From: Peribacillus simplex NBRC 15720 = DSM 1321
GTDB lineage: Bacteria > Bacillota > Bacilli > Bacillales > DSM-1321
Assembly (NCBI RefSeq): GCF_002243645.1
Contig: NZ_CP017704.1
Location: 5,350,001-5,414,000 of the forward strand
DNA: 64,000 nt
Direction: 5' to 3'
Shown here: in pieces, positions 46,943 to 56,500 of the stretch
Layout: each line of letters opens with the position of its first letter
How positions within the stretch are numbered: the stretch's first letter is position 1
Notes under the pieces: generated by a model
Told to the model about the DNA's origin: nothing
Databases searched by the model: none
Seen by the model: the letters and a program-made list of their open reading frames with translations, nothing else
Position numbers and translations under genes: made by a program

Positions 46943-47881
46943 TTGCTGAATGAATTGAAAGTTACTCAAGTTACCATTCCAATGCCTTTTAGGTTGGACC
47001 ATGTCCATTGTTTCCTGGCAGAAGGCGAAAAAGGGTGGACAATCATTGATGCGGGATTAAATAACAAAGCGACAAGGGATTTATGGAACCCAATTATTGA
47101 AAAACATGATATTGCCGATATTATCATCACCCATTATCACCCAGATCATTTCGGGTATGCAGGGGCATTACAACAACTGACCGGTGCGGATGTTTGGATG
47201 ACACAAGTGGATGAACATTCGGGAACTACGTATTGGGAAGCGGATTCGCTGAAGCTGCTTAAAGAAAATTATATTGCATGTGGTATGGAAGACGATGTGG
47301 CCGTCGCCTTATCCAGTGACGAAAGCGGGTTCATGCCACAAGTAAAACCCTATCCTACTGTAAATCATCATCTTGAAGAAGGAATGAAACTGCATTTTGG
47401 CAAATATGATTATGAAGTGATTTTCACGCCGGGGCATTCTGATGGTCTGATTTCCTTATACAATCAGGAAAAAAGTGTCCTTTTCTCGACTGATCATATA
47501 TTGCCCAGGGTATCTCCAAATATTTCATATTGGTTTAAAGGTTTCAGTAACCCATTGGAAGAGTTTTTTACTTCATTGAAAAAAATACAAAAGCTTGACG
47601 TTGAATATGTCATACCTTCACATGGGAAACCATTTCAAAATGCCAATAAAAGAATTGTTGAATTGTTGGATCACCATCAGGACCGGTTGCATGTAATTCA
47701 TGAAAACATGAAAGAGCCGATTTCTGTAAAAAGTGCTTGCCAAATCTTATTTGGAATTCTGCCGATTCACGAAACTAGGTTTGCTGTTGGTGAAACATTG
47801 GCTCACCTTGAATATCTTCTTTTGAATGACCAATGCAGAAAGTTTAAACGTGAAGGCAAATGGTATTATCAATCCATTTGA
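46943..47881 (+). CDS. Metallo-beta-lactamase-fold hydrolase
   Basis: 312 residues from TTG 46943 (SD GGAAGGGG). Metal-binding ITHYHPDHFGYAGAL supplies the HxHxDH motif; later ligands lie in FTPGHSDGLISLYN, LFSTDHILPRVSPNI and VIPSHGKPFQN. This YflN/ROLE-like branch hydrolyses thioesters, lactones or similar small molecules. The C-terminal helical extension (KSACQILFGILPIHETRFAV) is typical of the branch. Single gene. Confidence 0.9.
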   Translation: MLNELKVTQVTIPMPFRLDHVHCFLAEGEKGWTIIDAGLNNKATRDLWNPIIEKHDIADIIITHYHPDHFGYAGALQQLTGADVWMTQVDEHSGTTYWEADSLKLLKENYIACGMEDDVAVALSSDESGFMPQVKPYPTVNHHLEEGMKLHFGKYDYEVIFTPGHSDGLISLYNQEKSVLFSTDHILPRVSPNISYWFKGFSNPLEEFFTSLKKIQKLDVEYVIPSHGKPFQNANKRIVELLDHHQDRLHVIHENMKEPISVKSACQILFGILPIHETRFAVGETLAHLEYLLLNDQCRKFKREGKWYYQSI

Positions 47882-47900
47882 TATATTGAACGTTGAATCT

Positions 47901-47926
47901 AGCTCATGTCATATGAGCTTTTTTTG
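47901..47926 (+). terminator. Intrinsic terminator
   Basis: AGCTCAT (47901-47907) / ATGAGCT (47913-47919) plus a T run. Confidence 0.85.
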
Positions 47927-48087
47927 CATTCAAAACACAAGTCCCACTGTCTTCTATATACTAGTTAATGAATAAGTTTAAGCGGTTTTGTTTACTTAAA
48001 AAGAAAAAATGTTATGATTATTTTTAGATTCTTATGAATATTGAATCGATTGAGAACATTTACTGAAAACAGGTTGGGAGTTTTGAG

Positions 48088-49314
48088 ATGAAGAACACAT
48101 ATATGAAAACCGCATCAGGAGTGTATATTAATTATTTCCTGTTAGGTATGGTCAATATCATGCTCGCATCGAATATGCCGTATTTAACGGAGCAATGGAA
48201 TACAGATAATGCCGGAGTAAGCTATATCATCGCTGCTATAGGGGTGGGGAAATTACTTACATATGCCTTTACGGGATATTTATCAGATAAAATCGGGAGA
48301 AAACCATTAATTATTGCTTCATCATTGGGAATGGGCATCTTCTTGATCGGTATTCCATTATCACCTAATTATCATTTGGCTTTTGTTTTTGCCATCCTTG
48401 CAGGTGTCGCTAATTCGTCAATGGATGCAGGTTCATATCCTGGTTTAACTGAGCTTTTCCCAAGAGCTGCTGGTTCAGCCAGTGTACTGGTGAAAGCATT
48501 CATGTCTGCAGGAGCATTTCTTCTCCCATTCATGATATTATTTTTCTCGAATCATGAGATGTTTTATGGATATGCCTTTTTTATTCCTGCTGTTATTTAT
48601 CTATTGAACTTGCTGTTTTTATTCACCGTTTCTTTTCCAAGTTCGAATATGAACAAGGAAAAACAAGTAGATGATCGTACTGAGAGTAAGAAATTCATTT
48701 CAGAACCGGTATTACGTAAAGAGGGACTTGCTCTCGTGATAATAGGTTTCACATCAACAGGATTATTCACCGTTTCACAGATTTGGCTTCCGACTTATGG
48801 TCAGCAGGCTGTGGGCATGCCGATGGCCAGTTCCATCAAATTGCTAAGTTATTATAGTTTAGGGGCACTTATTTCCGTATTGGTTTTATCCGTTTTATTA
48901 AAAAAGACCGTCCGGCCAATAACGGTTATCATGATTTATCCGATCATAACTTTTATTTCAATCCTTACGATCCTTTTGGTAAAGGTGCCGGTTGTCGTTT
49001 CCATCACAGCATTTTTCATCGGACTTTCCACTGCCGGGATCTTTCAGTTAGCCATTACGATAATGACGGAATTTTTCTGGAGGAAAAAAGGAACAGTGAC
49101 CGGTATCGTGGCAACAGCTGCTGGATTGGCTTCTATAGTTATGCCGCTTGTAACGGGTTGGATGTCGAAAAGCGGAAATATATCAATCATCTTCATTTTT
49201 GATGCCCTCCTGTCTGTAACTGGTTTTATAGCTGCAGTTTATGTTTATTATCGCTATGGAAAGTTGATGGGTAAGGGAAAAGTGGAGACAGGGGATATTC
49301 GTTTACATGCCTGA
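48088..49314 (+). CDS. MFS transporter
   Basis: 408 residues, 12 helices. The loop 2-3 motif GYLSDKIGRKPLIIA is the classical MFS signature, and MDAGSYPGLTELFPRAAGSA lies after helix 4. A hydrophilic loop (SSNMNKEKQVDDRTESKKFI) separates the halves. Sugar- or organic-acid-type carrier; direction and substrate are unknown. ATG 48088 is preceded by TTGGGAG. Confidence 0.9.
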   Translation: MKNTYMKTASGVYINYFLLGMVNIMLASNMPYLTEQWNTDNAGVSYIIAAIGVGKLLTYAFTGYLSDKIGRKPLIIASSLGMGIFLIGIPLSPNYHLAFVFAILAGVANSSMDAGSYPGLTELFPRAAGSASVLVKAFMSAGAFLLPFMILFFSNHEMFYGYAFFIPAVIYLLNLLFLFTVSFPSSNMNKEKQVDDRTESKKFISEPVLRKEGLALVIIGFTSTGLFTVSQIWLPTYGQQAVGMPMASSIKLLSYYSLGALISVLVLSVLLKKTVRPITVIMIYPIITFISILTILLVKVPVVVSITAFFIGLSTAGIFQLAITIMTEFFWRKKGTVTGIVATAAGLASIVMPLVTGWMSKSGNISIIFIFDALLSVTGFIAAVYVYYRYGKLMGKGKVETGDIRLHA

Positions 49315-49362
49315 CACATGCGGAACTTTTACAGTAGACTATAATGACTTCATTGATTGATA

Positions 49363-49406
49363 AAAAAAAACCACTGCCCATCAAACTTGGGCGGTGGTTT
49401 TTTTTT
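49363..49406. terminator. Bidirectional terminator
   Basis: AAACCACTGCCCA pairs with TGGGCGGTGGTTT (one G-T pair) and is flanked by long A and T runs; shared by the convergent MFS and glutamate-synthase-like genes. Confidence 0.9.
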
Positions 49407-51013
49407 CATTGCCTGGCTCCTATTTGTCCCTTAACTTCTTGCATGATATTTTCAAGGGATGTGACAATTCCTTTATCGTCCTTATAGCTAATATGCTTAG
49501 GTTGAAAATGGATAGGCGAATCCAAACCAGCAGCGGCTGAGATTCGATATAATCCTTTTCTAAGGGTAACAAGAAAGTTGACCACACGATATTTCTTTTC
49601 ATCGATGACAAGTGCCTTTTGCAATTCCGGATCAGTGGTTGCTACCCCGACTGGACAAGCATTGGATTGACATTTCATCGTCTGTATACATCCAATGGCA
49701 ATCATGAAACCTCTTGCTATGTTAACAAGGTCGGCTCCCATGGCTAGAGCTATCGCTATTCTATCAGGCGTGAACAATTTACCGGAGGCGATGATTTTAA
49801 CGCGATTGCGGACACCGTATTTTTCCAGGGTCGATACTAAAATCGGCAACGCGGATTTTAGCGGTAATCCTACGCTATCGATCAATTCCTGATACGAAGC
49901 ACCCGTGCCGCCTTCACCGCCATCCAATGAAATGAAATCCGGACCTTTCCCGGTTTCTTTCATATAACTAGCAAGCTCTTCGACACTGTCATTGCCGCCG
50001 ATGACCATTTTGATACCGACCGGGATGCCTGTATGTTCCCTGATTCTTTCAATAAAATCGCACATGGATTTTACGTCATTGAATTGATGAAACCGATTCG
50101 GACTATCGATCGCTTTGTACGGAACGACCTTACGGATTTCAGCGATTTCCGGATTCACTTTTTCAGCATCAATATGCCCTCCGCGAGTTTTGGCACCTTG
50201 AGCCAATTTGATTTCAAATGCTTTGATTTCTGGTATTTCACTTTTTCTTTTTAACTCATCCCAATCCATCTCGCCTTTACTATCACGAACCCCAAACATG
50301 GCTGGCCCGATTTGCATGATTATATCGACATCGCCGGTTAAATGATAAGGAGAAAGACCGCCTTCCCCTGTATTCATCCACGTTCCTTTTGCTGCAGCCA
50401 ATCCCTCAGAAAGGGCAGTGATTGCGTTCTTCCCCAAAGAACCATAACTCATGGCGGACATGCCGATAAGACCTTTTAAACGAAAGGGATTCTTAGTGTT
50501 TGGGCCGATGATCACGGCATCTTCATCATTCAATAAAAATGCAGAGGATTCTTCATCTTCCCATTTTTCTTCTCGCTGTGAGAAAAGCGGATCTTTCAAT
50601 AGAATGTATCTTTTAGTCGTCACTTTTGTTTCTCGATCGTATTTTTCTTCTTCAGCCAATTTTGGGAACATGCTATTCTTAACAAAGAAGCCTTCTTCAT
50701 CAAAATCCCGTTTTGAACCAAAACCTATTACATCCCGTAAATATTTTGAACTTTTAACCATATGTTCATAGTCATCCCGGGAAAAAGGTTTTCCTTCGTT
50801 ATCACTGTTAAACCAATATTGCCTCATTTCAGGCCCGATTTTTTCCAGAAAGTAACGTATTCTTCCAAGTACGGGGTAGTTTCTTAAAATTGCATGATGC
50901 TTCTGCGTGCGGTCAAAGAAAATCATATAAAGTAATAGAAAAACCAAGACTATGATGATGATGAAGATAACGGTAAATCCAATGATAATTAAAAGGTTTG
51001 CGATGCCGCTCAT
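49406..51013 (-). CDS. Membrane-anchored FMN-binding glutamate synthase-like protein (YerD-like)
   Basis: 535 residues. One N-terminal membrane helix (about residues 5-33) precedes a glutamate-synthase central/FMN domain. LIGMSAMSYGSLGKNAITAL, NTGEGGLSPYH, LAQGAKTRGGHI and ISLDGGEGGTGASYQE form the FMN barrel; the 3Fe-4S cysteines are in CIQTMKCQSNACPVGVATTD. No amidotransferase domain, so it is not a complete glutamate synthase; B. subtilis YerD has the same plan. AGGAGGG precedes ATG 51013. Physiological reaction unknown. Confidence 0.9.
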   Translation of the reverse strand: MSGIANLLIIIGFTVIFIIIIVLVFLLLYMIFFDRTQKHHAILRNYPVLGRIRYFLEKIGPEMRQYWFNSDNEGKPFSRDDYEHMVKSSKYLRDVIGFGSKRDFDEEGFFVKNSMFPKLAEEEKYDRETKVTTKRYILLKDPLFSQREEKWEDEESSAFLLNDEDAVIIGPNTKNPFRLKGLIGMSAMSYGSLGKNAITALSEGLAAAKGTWMNTGEGGLSPYHLTGDVDIIMQIGPAMFGVRDSKGEMDWDELKRKSEIPEIKAFEIKLAQGAKTRGGHIDAEKVNPEIAEIRKVVPYKAIDSPNRFHQFNDVKSMCDFIERIREHTGIPVGIKMVIGGNDSVEELASYMKETGKGPDFISLDGGEGGTGASYQELIDSVGLPLKSALPILVSTLEKYGVRNRVKIIASGKLFTPDRIAIALAMGADLVNIARGFMIAIGCIQTMKCQSNACPVGVATTDPELQKALVIDEKKYRVVNFLVTLRKGLYRISAAAGLDSPIHFQPKHISYKDDKGIVTSLENIMQEVKGQIGARQ

Positions 51014-51146
51014 TCAATCCCTCCTAGTATGCAAAAAATTCATGTATTGTTAATTTACTCGGTACCTCGATCAATTATACAGAATTCCAATGCAAGGCTT
51101 TTATAGGGATAGAACGAAATAATTTAATTAGGCATTCTTGCTCTTT

Positions 51147-52239
51147 TCAACTTCTCCTTTTCGATTGGCTTACCCAAATGGCTAACTGCAAAGTAATGGC
51201 ATCATGCAGCTCTTGTGGATTATATCCGGTAATTTCCTTGATTTTTTTTAATCGGTATATAAGGGAGTTACGATGGATATACATTCTTTTTGCACATTTC
51301 CCGATATTTAGGTTACTGAGGAAAAATTGTTGCAGTGTCTCGATCAACTTTTCAGATAAGCTGCCTAGTATTCTTTCCTGAAATTGCTGTTTCGTTCGCT
51401 CATCTATCCTTTCCAACAGTGCCTTTGTTTCCACATCAGTATATATCGTTAAAGCTTGATTGGCTTCACCTAGTAAAAGTGCTGATTCAGCTTCCCGGAA
51501 AGAGTGGCATATGTATGATTCCTTTTCCACAAGAGAGCCCAGACCGATTCGTATAACAAAGCCTTTTGCTTTTAATTGTTTGATGACTGTATCCAATCTT
51601 TGGTCGATGTTATTTTCAGTAAGCGACGTAGTGAGAATGAAAACTCGATTCACATTCAGGAACCCAACAAGGGCGTGTTGTGTGCCAAAAACAGTTTCCG
51701 TCATTTGAATCAGCTCACTCTTATTTAAAGGATTTAATTTCATTTCCATCACCCCCACCTGATAGGGAGGTTCTAATTTCATTCCAATCAGTTCAAGTCT
51801 CTGATCAATCGAATACTGATGGATCTCTTCCTTTAGTAAGTCTTCAAATACCAATTATTTCAAGTGTTGTTTCCATTCGAGTTGTTCCGCCATTAAAGCT
51901 TGATGAAGCATCATTTCCGTAATCATTTTCACCAATTCCCCGAATTCCAAGAGTTCTGTCGGATCACCGGTGATCCCGATAACGCCAATGATTACATTTT
52001 GAAAATTAATAGGCAAATTAATTCCTGGAAGGACCCCCGCCCATTGATGACGATCCTTTTCGTGAATAATTAAAGGCTTTCCTGTTTTCAGTACTTCCAT
52101 TGCCCCAAAATGCAATTGGTCGATGCGTTCACGATTCGGAAGCGATGATGGTTCCTTTATCATCCATAATATTAATATTTCTGTTAAGTCTATTGGTGGT
52201 TTGTTTGACAATTTCCATTGCAATTTCTTGGGTTAGCAT
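51147..52239 (-). pseudogene. CdaR-type sugar-diacid/glycerate regulator, inactivated
   Basis: The start is ATG 52239 with GAAGGATG upstream. The first 30 codons (MLTQEIAMEIVKQTTNRLNR, then NINIMDDKGTIIAS) are in a frame that ends at TGA. The protein resumes in another frame at NRERIDQLHFGAMEVLKTGK, so a small indel near 52141 is present. A TAA at 51857-51855 then replaces the expected Glu between EWKQHLK and LVFEDLLKEEI. The C-terminal PucR-type helix-turn-helix (MYIHRNSLIYRLKKIKEITG) is intact. Total 1093 nt is not a multiple of three. Two lesions: non-functional as one protein. Confidence 0.88.
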
Positions 52240-52553
52240 ACAAGTCATCCTTCTAGAGTTTTTTTATTTGGTTATCCTGTTTGCGATAACAGAATGGTAA
52301 TCACATTCCTGCAAACAAGCTATGATTTATCATGAAAAAGGGGATGGTCGATAGTTTAAGCCTTTAGCTATCTTATACTTTAGGAAATTGGGAAAATAAC
52401 AGAAAATTTTCTATAAGATCATTTTTTCTATATAGTATAGCCAAAAAAATCAAATATGTCATACTAACTTTCGTATAGAATGAACGATGATTAAAATATT
52501 TCCGAAGATTATAATTAAATTAATATAAAAATATATTCAAAGGGGACCTGAGC
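52240..52553. other. Divergent control region of cdaR and glycerate kinase
   Basis: 314 bp between the dead regulator and glxK. AT-rich, with CTATATAGTATAG around 52428-52441 as the only evident palindrome. GGGGACC serves as SD before 52554. Confidence 0.4.
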
Positions 52554-53699
52554 ATGAAAATCGTTATTGCACCAGATTCCTATAAAGGAAGTTTGTCAGC
52601 ATCAGAAGCTTCCAAAGCAATAGAGCGAGGAGTCAGGAAGGCACTGCCGGATGCGAAGACAGTATTGGTTCCTGCAGCGGATGGCGGGGAAGGTACGATG
52701 GATAGCCTTGTTGCAGCTACAAATGGGCGAAAAGTTGAAGTGACTGTTAAAGGGCCTTTACTTCAAAACGTTCAGGCAGCATATGCTATCTTGGGCGATC
52801 AGGAAACATGTGTGATTGAAATGGCCAGTGCATCCGGTCTATGCCTAGTCGATCCAGATGAGTTGAACCCATTGATCACCACTACATACGGGACAGGGGA
52901 GCTTATTCAAAAAGCATTGAATGATGGCTGTCGAAAGTTCATTTTAGCGATTGGCGGAAGCGCTACCAATGATGGCGGTGTTGGAATGCTCCAGGCTTTG
53001 GGAATGAGGGTGTTTGATGAAGAGGGTAAACCGCTGGGATTCGGAGGTGCCGAATTATTGCGGATATCAGAAATTAATACGGAGGATTTTGATCCCAGAA
53101 TAGCAGATTCCGAGTTTTTGATTGCCTCGGATGTCCAAAATCCATTAGTCGGTCCAGATGGGGCATCAAGTGTATTCGGACCTCAAAAAGGGGCGACTCC
53201 TGCCATGGTTGAAATTCTTGATAAAGCTTTATCATCATGGGCTGATTTGGTGGAAATCAAAACAGGCATACACTTGCATGATAAAGCAGGTGCAGGTGCT
53301 GCAGGAGGAATTGGAGGTGCATTTCAAGCCTTTTTCCGTGCAGAAACAAAAAGGGGCATCGATATTGTTATGGAGTATACGAAACTGGGTGAAAAATTGT
53401 CCGATGCCGATTGTGTCTTTACCGGTGAGGGCCAAATCGATTACCAGACTGCTTCAGGCAAAACACCAATGGGAGTTGCACAAGAAGCCAAAAAGCATGG
53501 TGTTCCCGTATTTGTTTTGGCCGGATCGGTCGGAACAGGTATTGAAGTTTTATATGACCATGGAATAACTAGTGTTCATAGTTTGGTGAACGCTCCTATG
53601 CCTTTAAAGGAAGCTATGGAAAGAGGAGCTGAATTGTTGGAAGTTTCAGCTGAACAAGTAATGCGGACTTTTTTGGCAGCGATTAAAAATAGGGGGTAA
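52554..53699 (+). CDS. glxK: Glycerate kinase
   Basis: 381 residues, class II (GarK/GlxK) kinase phosphorylating D-glycerate to a phosphoglycerate. The N-terminal IAPDSYKGSLSASEASKAIE, then VPAADGGEGTMDSLVAAT, LAIGGSATNDGGVGMLQALG and HDKAGAGAAGGIGGAFQAF are the conserved substrate and phosphate loops. Followed four bp later by the permease. Targets of CdaR in related bacteria, whose own copy is broken here. Confidence 0.94.
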   Translation: MKIVIAPDSYKGSLSASEASKAIERGVRKALPDAKTVLVPAADGGEGTMDSLVAATNGRKVEVTVKGPLLQNVQAAYAILGDQETCVIEMASASGLCLVDPDELNPLITTTYGTGELIQKALNDGCRKFILAIGGSATNDGGVGMLQALGMRVFDEEGKPLGFGGAELLRISEINTEDFDPRIADSEFLIASDVQNPLVGPDGASSVFGPQKGATPAMVEILDKALSSWADLVEIKTGIHLHDKAGAGAAGGIGGAFQAFFRAETKRGIDIVMEYTKLGEKLSDADCVFTGEGQIDYQTASGKTPMGVAQEAKKHGVPVFVLAGSVGTGIEVLYDHGITSVHSLVNAPMPLKEAMERGAELLEVSAEQVMRTFLAAIKNRG

Positions 53700-53703
53700 T
53701 CAT

Positions 53704-55050
53704 ATGTTATTTATTGTTTTGGCCATTGGTGTTTTCTTAATTGTTTTTGCGACAACTAAATTCAAGCTGCATCCGTTCTTATCGCTTCTATTAGGCACTT
53801 TATTTGTGGGTTTTGCTTCTGGGATGCCTCTGGATCAGATCGTTGAGAATATTAACGGCGGTTTTGGCGGACTGATGACGAGTATTGGCCTTGTAATCGT
53901 TTTCGGTACAATAATCGGAACCATTCTGGAAAAGGCCGGTGCCGCATTACGAATGGCCGAAGTCGTATTGAGGATTGTCGGTCCTAAAAGACCGCAACTT
54001 GCCATGAGTATGATTGGCTTTATCGTATCCATACCCGTTTTTTGCGATTCAGGTTTCGTTATTTTATCGAGCTTAAGAAAAGCATTGGCAAGACGCGCAA
54101 AAGTAGCGGTTGCTTCCATGTCAGTTGCGCTTGCAACTGGTTTGTATGCGACACATACACTTGTGCCTCCAACTCCAGGGCCAATAGCAGCAGCCGGGAA
54201 TATCGGAGCGGATGGATACTTAGGGACGGTCATTTTACTTGGTCTTATTACGGCCATTCCAGCTGCACTTGCTGGTTATATATGGTCAATGAAAGTAGCG
54301 ACCAAGATAGAGGTTGAAGATGACAGTAGTGACCTGGATTACGATTATGATGAAATTGTCCGTTCATACGGCAAGATGCCTTCTGCCTTTCAATCATTTT
54401 TACCGATAGTTTTACCGATTGTCCTGATTGGAGCCAGTTCTGTATTAACGCTTTTTGGTACAAAGGGGGGTATCGCCTCATTTTTCGTATTCTTAGGCCA
54501 GCCGGTCATCGCATTGCTCGTCGGAGTAATTTCAGCTTTGACATTGCTGCCTAAGTACGATGAAGAAACATTGACAAACTGGATAGGAGCAGCCTTATTG
54601 GATGCTGCGCCAATTTTATTGATTACCGGGGCAGGCGGAGCATTTGGTACAGTCATTAAAAATACGGGGATTGCAGATATCATCCAAAGTTGGGATATGG
54701 GCAGCATCTTTAGCGGTTCCTTGTTCCTGTTGGTCCCGTTCCTAATTGCTGCTGGATTGAAAACAGCCCAAGGTTCTTCCACAGCATCCCTGGTCATCAC
54801 TTCATCTTTGATTGCCCCCATGCTTCCAACATTGGGGATTGAAGGAGCTGTTCCACTCGCACTGATAGTCATGGCTGTTGGAGCAGGTGCGATGACTGTA
54901 AGCCATGTAAATGATAGCTTCTTCTGGGTGGTCACCCAATTTAGCGGGATGAAAGTAACGGATGCCTATAAAGCTCAAACGATGGCAACCTTAATACAAG
55001 GGGGAGTCACGATTATCACGACGATGATATTATGGGTCATTCTAGTGTGA
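53704..55050 (+). CDS. GntP-family permease (probable glycerate uptake)
   Basis: 448 residues with about 12 hydrophobic segments. GntP/Dctm-like landmarks: FGGLMTSIGLVIVFGTIIGT near the N-terminus, PVFCDSGFVILSSLRKALAR, THTLVPPTPGPIAAAGNIGA and the C-terminal GAGAMTVSHVNDSFFWVVTQ. Four bp after glxK, so co-translated; glycerate or another sugar acid is inferred as substrate. Its terminator is split by the IS element downstream. Confidence 0.92.
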   Translation: MLFIVLAIGVFLIVFATTKFKLHPFLSLLLGTLFVGFASGMPLDQIVENINGGFGGLMTSIGLVIVFGTIIGTILEKAGAALRMAEVVLRIVGPKRPQLAMSMIGFIVSIPVFCDSGFVILSSLRKALARRAKVAVASMSVALATGLYATHTLVPPTPGPIAAAGNIGADGYLGTVILLGLITAIPAALAGYIWSMKVATKIEVEDDSSDLDYDYDEIVRSYGKMPSAFQSFLPIVLPIVLIGASSVLTLFGTKGGIASFFVFLGQPVIALLVGVISALTLLPKYDEETLTNWIGAALLDAAPILLITGAGGAFGTVIKNTGIADIIQSWDMGSIFSGSLFLLVPFLIAAGLKTAQGSSTASLVITSSLIAPMLPTLGIEGAVPLALIVMAVGAGAMTVSHVNDSFFWVVTQFSGMKVTDAYKAQTMATLIQGGVTIITTMILWVILV

Positions 55051-55124
55051 TATTAATAATGGAAAAACGGAGAAGCGTGAATGCACATAACCCTGTCAAG
55101 TAGACAATAAAAAAAGAGTATTTT

Positions 55125-55991
55125 TTAAGCTGCGGCCTTTTCTCGATATTCAATTGGGGAAAGGCCGTTGAATTTCTCTTGAAAGCGTGCCGTATTGTAA
55201 AACTCTATATACTCTTGAATAGCTAGATAAGCTTGCTCTGCTGTTTTTGGACATATTAAATTTAACTTTTCTGTTTTTAAATGGGAGAAGAAGCTTTCTA
55301 TACACGCGTTGTCGTGACAATTGCCACGACGAGAGTGGCTTCCTCGAATGCCGAGTTCCTTCACCTGATTTTCATATGATTTCGTCGTATATTGGAATCC
55401 TTGATCTGAGTGCAGGAGAGCCCCCTTGCTAAACGGCTTGTCCCTTAGCTGGTTTAGCGTATTATGAACCAATTCAAGGTCATTTCGTGTAGAAACATCC
55501 CATGCAACAATTTCATTATTATACAAATCTAAAACGGCGGAAAGGTAGGCAAACGTGTCTCCAATCCGTACATAGGTTATATCTGTTACTAACTTATGAA
55601 ACCTCATCTCTGCGTGGAATTCACGATTTAAGACATTATGAAATACAACTGACCCTCTTCGACCGTAGAAAGGACGTTTCTTCCGAATGACAGATTGAAC
55701 ACCCAGATTTCTCATCAATCGACGAACACGCTTATGGTTTACAACGATTCCTTCTCTGGACAAAGCTCGAGTCATCCGTTTATATCCGTAGTAGGGGTGT
55801 AGCTTATGGATGGCTAAAATATGTTCTTTAATCCATAGATTTTTCTCAAGTCGCAGAGAACGAGTAGACTGTGTCTTCCTCCATTTGTAGTATCCAGCCC
55901 TTGAAACTTCAGCGATTTTTAATAGCCACGCAAGTGGGTACGTTTTCCTCAAACCATCGATTATTTGAAACCTTTCGGCTTTCAGGACCAT
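55125..55991 (-). CDS. IS3 transposase orfB (DDE integrase)
   Basis: 288 residues. HTH_21-type N-terminal part (RKTQSTRSLRLEKNLWIKEH, HPYYGYKRMTRALSREGIVV), then an rve integrase core with DITYVRIGDTFAYLSAVLDL (first Asp), ALLHSDQGFQYTTKSYENQV (second Asp) and GNCHDNACIESFFSHLKTEK (Glu): a complete DDE triad. In IS3 elements it is made as an OrfAB fusion by frameshifting at A6G, present in orfA just upstream. Confidence 0.92.
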   Translation of the reverse strand: MVLKAERFQIIDGLRKTYPLAWLLKIAEVSRAGYYKWRKTQSTRSLRLEKNLWIKEHILAIHKLHPYYGYKRMTRALSREGIVVNHKRVRRLMRNLGVQSVIRKKRPFYGRRGSVVFHNVLNREFHAEMRFHKLVTDITYVRIGDTFAYLSAVLDLYNNEIVAWDVSTRNDLELVHNTLNQLRDKPFSKGALLHSDQGFQYTTKSYENQVKELGIRGSHSRRGNCHDNACIESFFSHLKTEKLNLICPKTAEQAYLAIQEYIEFYNTARFQEKFNGLSPIEYREKAAA

Positions 55992-56283
55992 TCCTTTCCA
56001 TGCAGATTTGGATTGCGCTTTTTTAAATAATCCACCTGCGCTTTAAGATAGGCATTTTCCTCTTCTACACTAGAAAAATTCTTACGGTTCCATACACCAC
56101 GTTGATCTTCAAAAGACTCGTTATTCTGCACTTTCTTTACCCAACTCGCTATCTGTGCATCACTTTTAATACCAAACGGTCACGAATCTGACGATATGAC
56201 CAGCCTTCCTCCACCTTCAGACGAACCACTTCTCTCTTTAATTCTTCTGTATATGTTTGAAACGTTTGCCCCTTTTTTGCCAT
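55982..56283 (-). pseudogene. IS3 transposase orfA, frameshifted
   Basis: ATG 56283 (SD GGAGGGGA) starts KKGQTFQTYTEELKREVVRL then WSYRQIRDRL, the helix-turn-helix. At about 56172 one G is missing (TTGGTATTAAAAG for TTGGGTATTAAAAG), so the frame runs to TAG. One frame over, the expected DAQIASWVKKVQNNESFEDQ and coiled tail continue to TGA 55984-55982. The 302-nt length is one short of 101 codons. The frameshift motif A6G survives. Confidence 0.85.
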
Positions 56284-56370
56284 ACAAAAAATCCCCTCCA
56301 GATAGACAGTTAAGAACATTTTATCATGTTCTCTTTTTTCTCTGTCTACCTGTAGGGGATAATACCAGAA

Positions 56371-56387
56371 ACGCTTCTCTTTTTTTA
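56371..56387 (+). terminator. Right arm of an IS-split terminator
   Basis: ACGCTTCTC (56371-56379) plus T8 complements GAGAAGCGT (55070-55078), 20 bp after the GntP stop. The IS3 element occupies the former loop. With about 1.29 kb between the arms the hairpin can no longer form normally. Confidence 0.8.
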
Positions 56388-56438
56388 TGCTTTAAATAGA
56401 ATATATTTTCATTTTTATGGTGTTATAAGAACTAAAAT

Positions 56439-56486
56439 AGTGTATGTTGCATAGTATAAGGTATGGTGTACGTCACATAGTATAGA
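56439..56486 (+). promoter_or_regulatory. Direct repeat, probable PadR operator/promoter
   Basis: AGTGTATGTTGCATAGTATA (56439-56458) recurs as GGTGTACGTCACATAGTATA (56465-56484), a 26-bp period. Each contains a dyad such as TATGTTGCATA and ends in a TATA box-like sequence. Directly upstream of the PadR gene, it fits autoregulation. Confidence 0.6.
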
Positions 56487-56500
56487 GAAGAGGTGATTGG

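Larger units (their letters stand above)
55091..56358 (-). mobile_element. IS3-family insertion sequence (IS150-like), about 1.27 kb
   Basis: Left end CCCTGTCAAGTAGACA (55091-55106) and right end TGTCTACCTGTAGGGG (56343-56358) are imperfect inverted repeats, 12 of 16 matching plus more inside. Both sides carry the same 4-bp flank ATAA (55087-55090 and 56359-56362), a target-site duplication. orfA (frameshifted) and orfB (intact) read on the minus strand. It lies in the loop of the terminator after the GntP gene. Confidence 0.88.
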
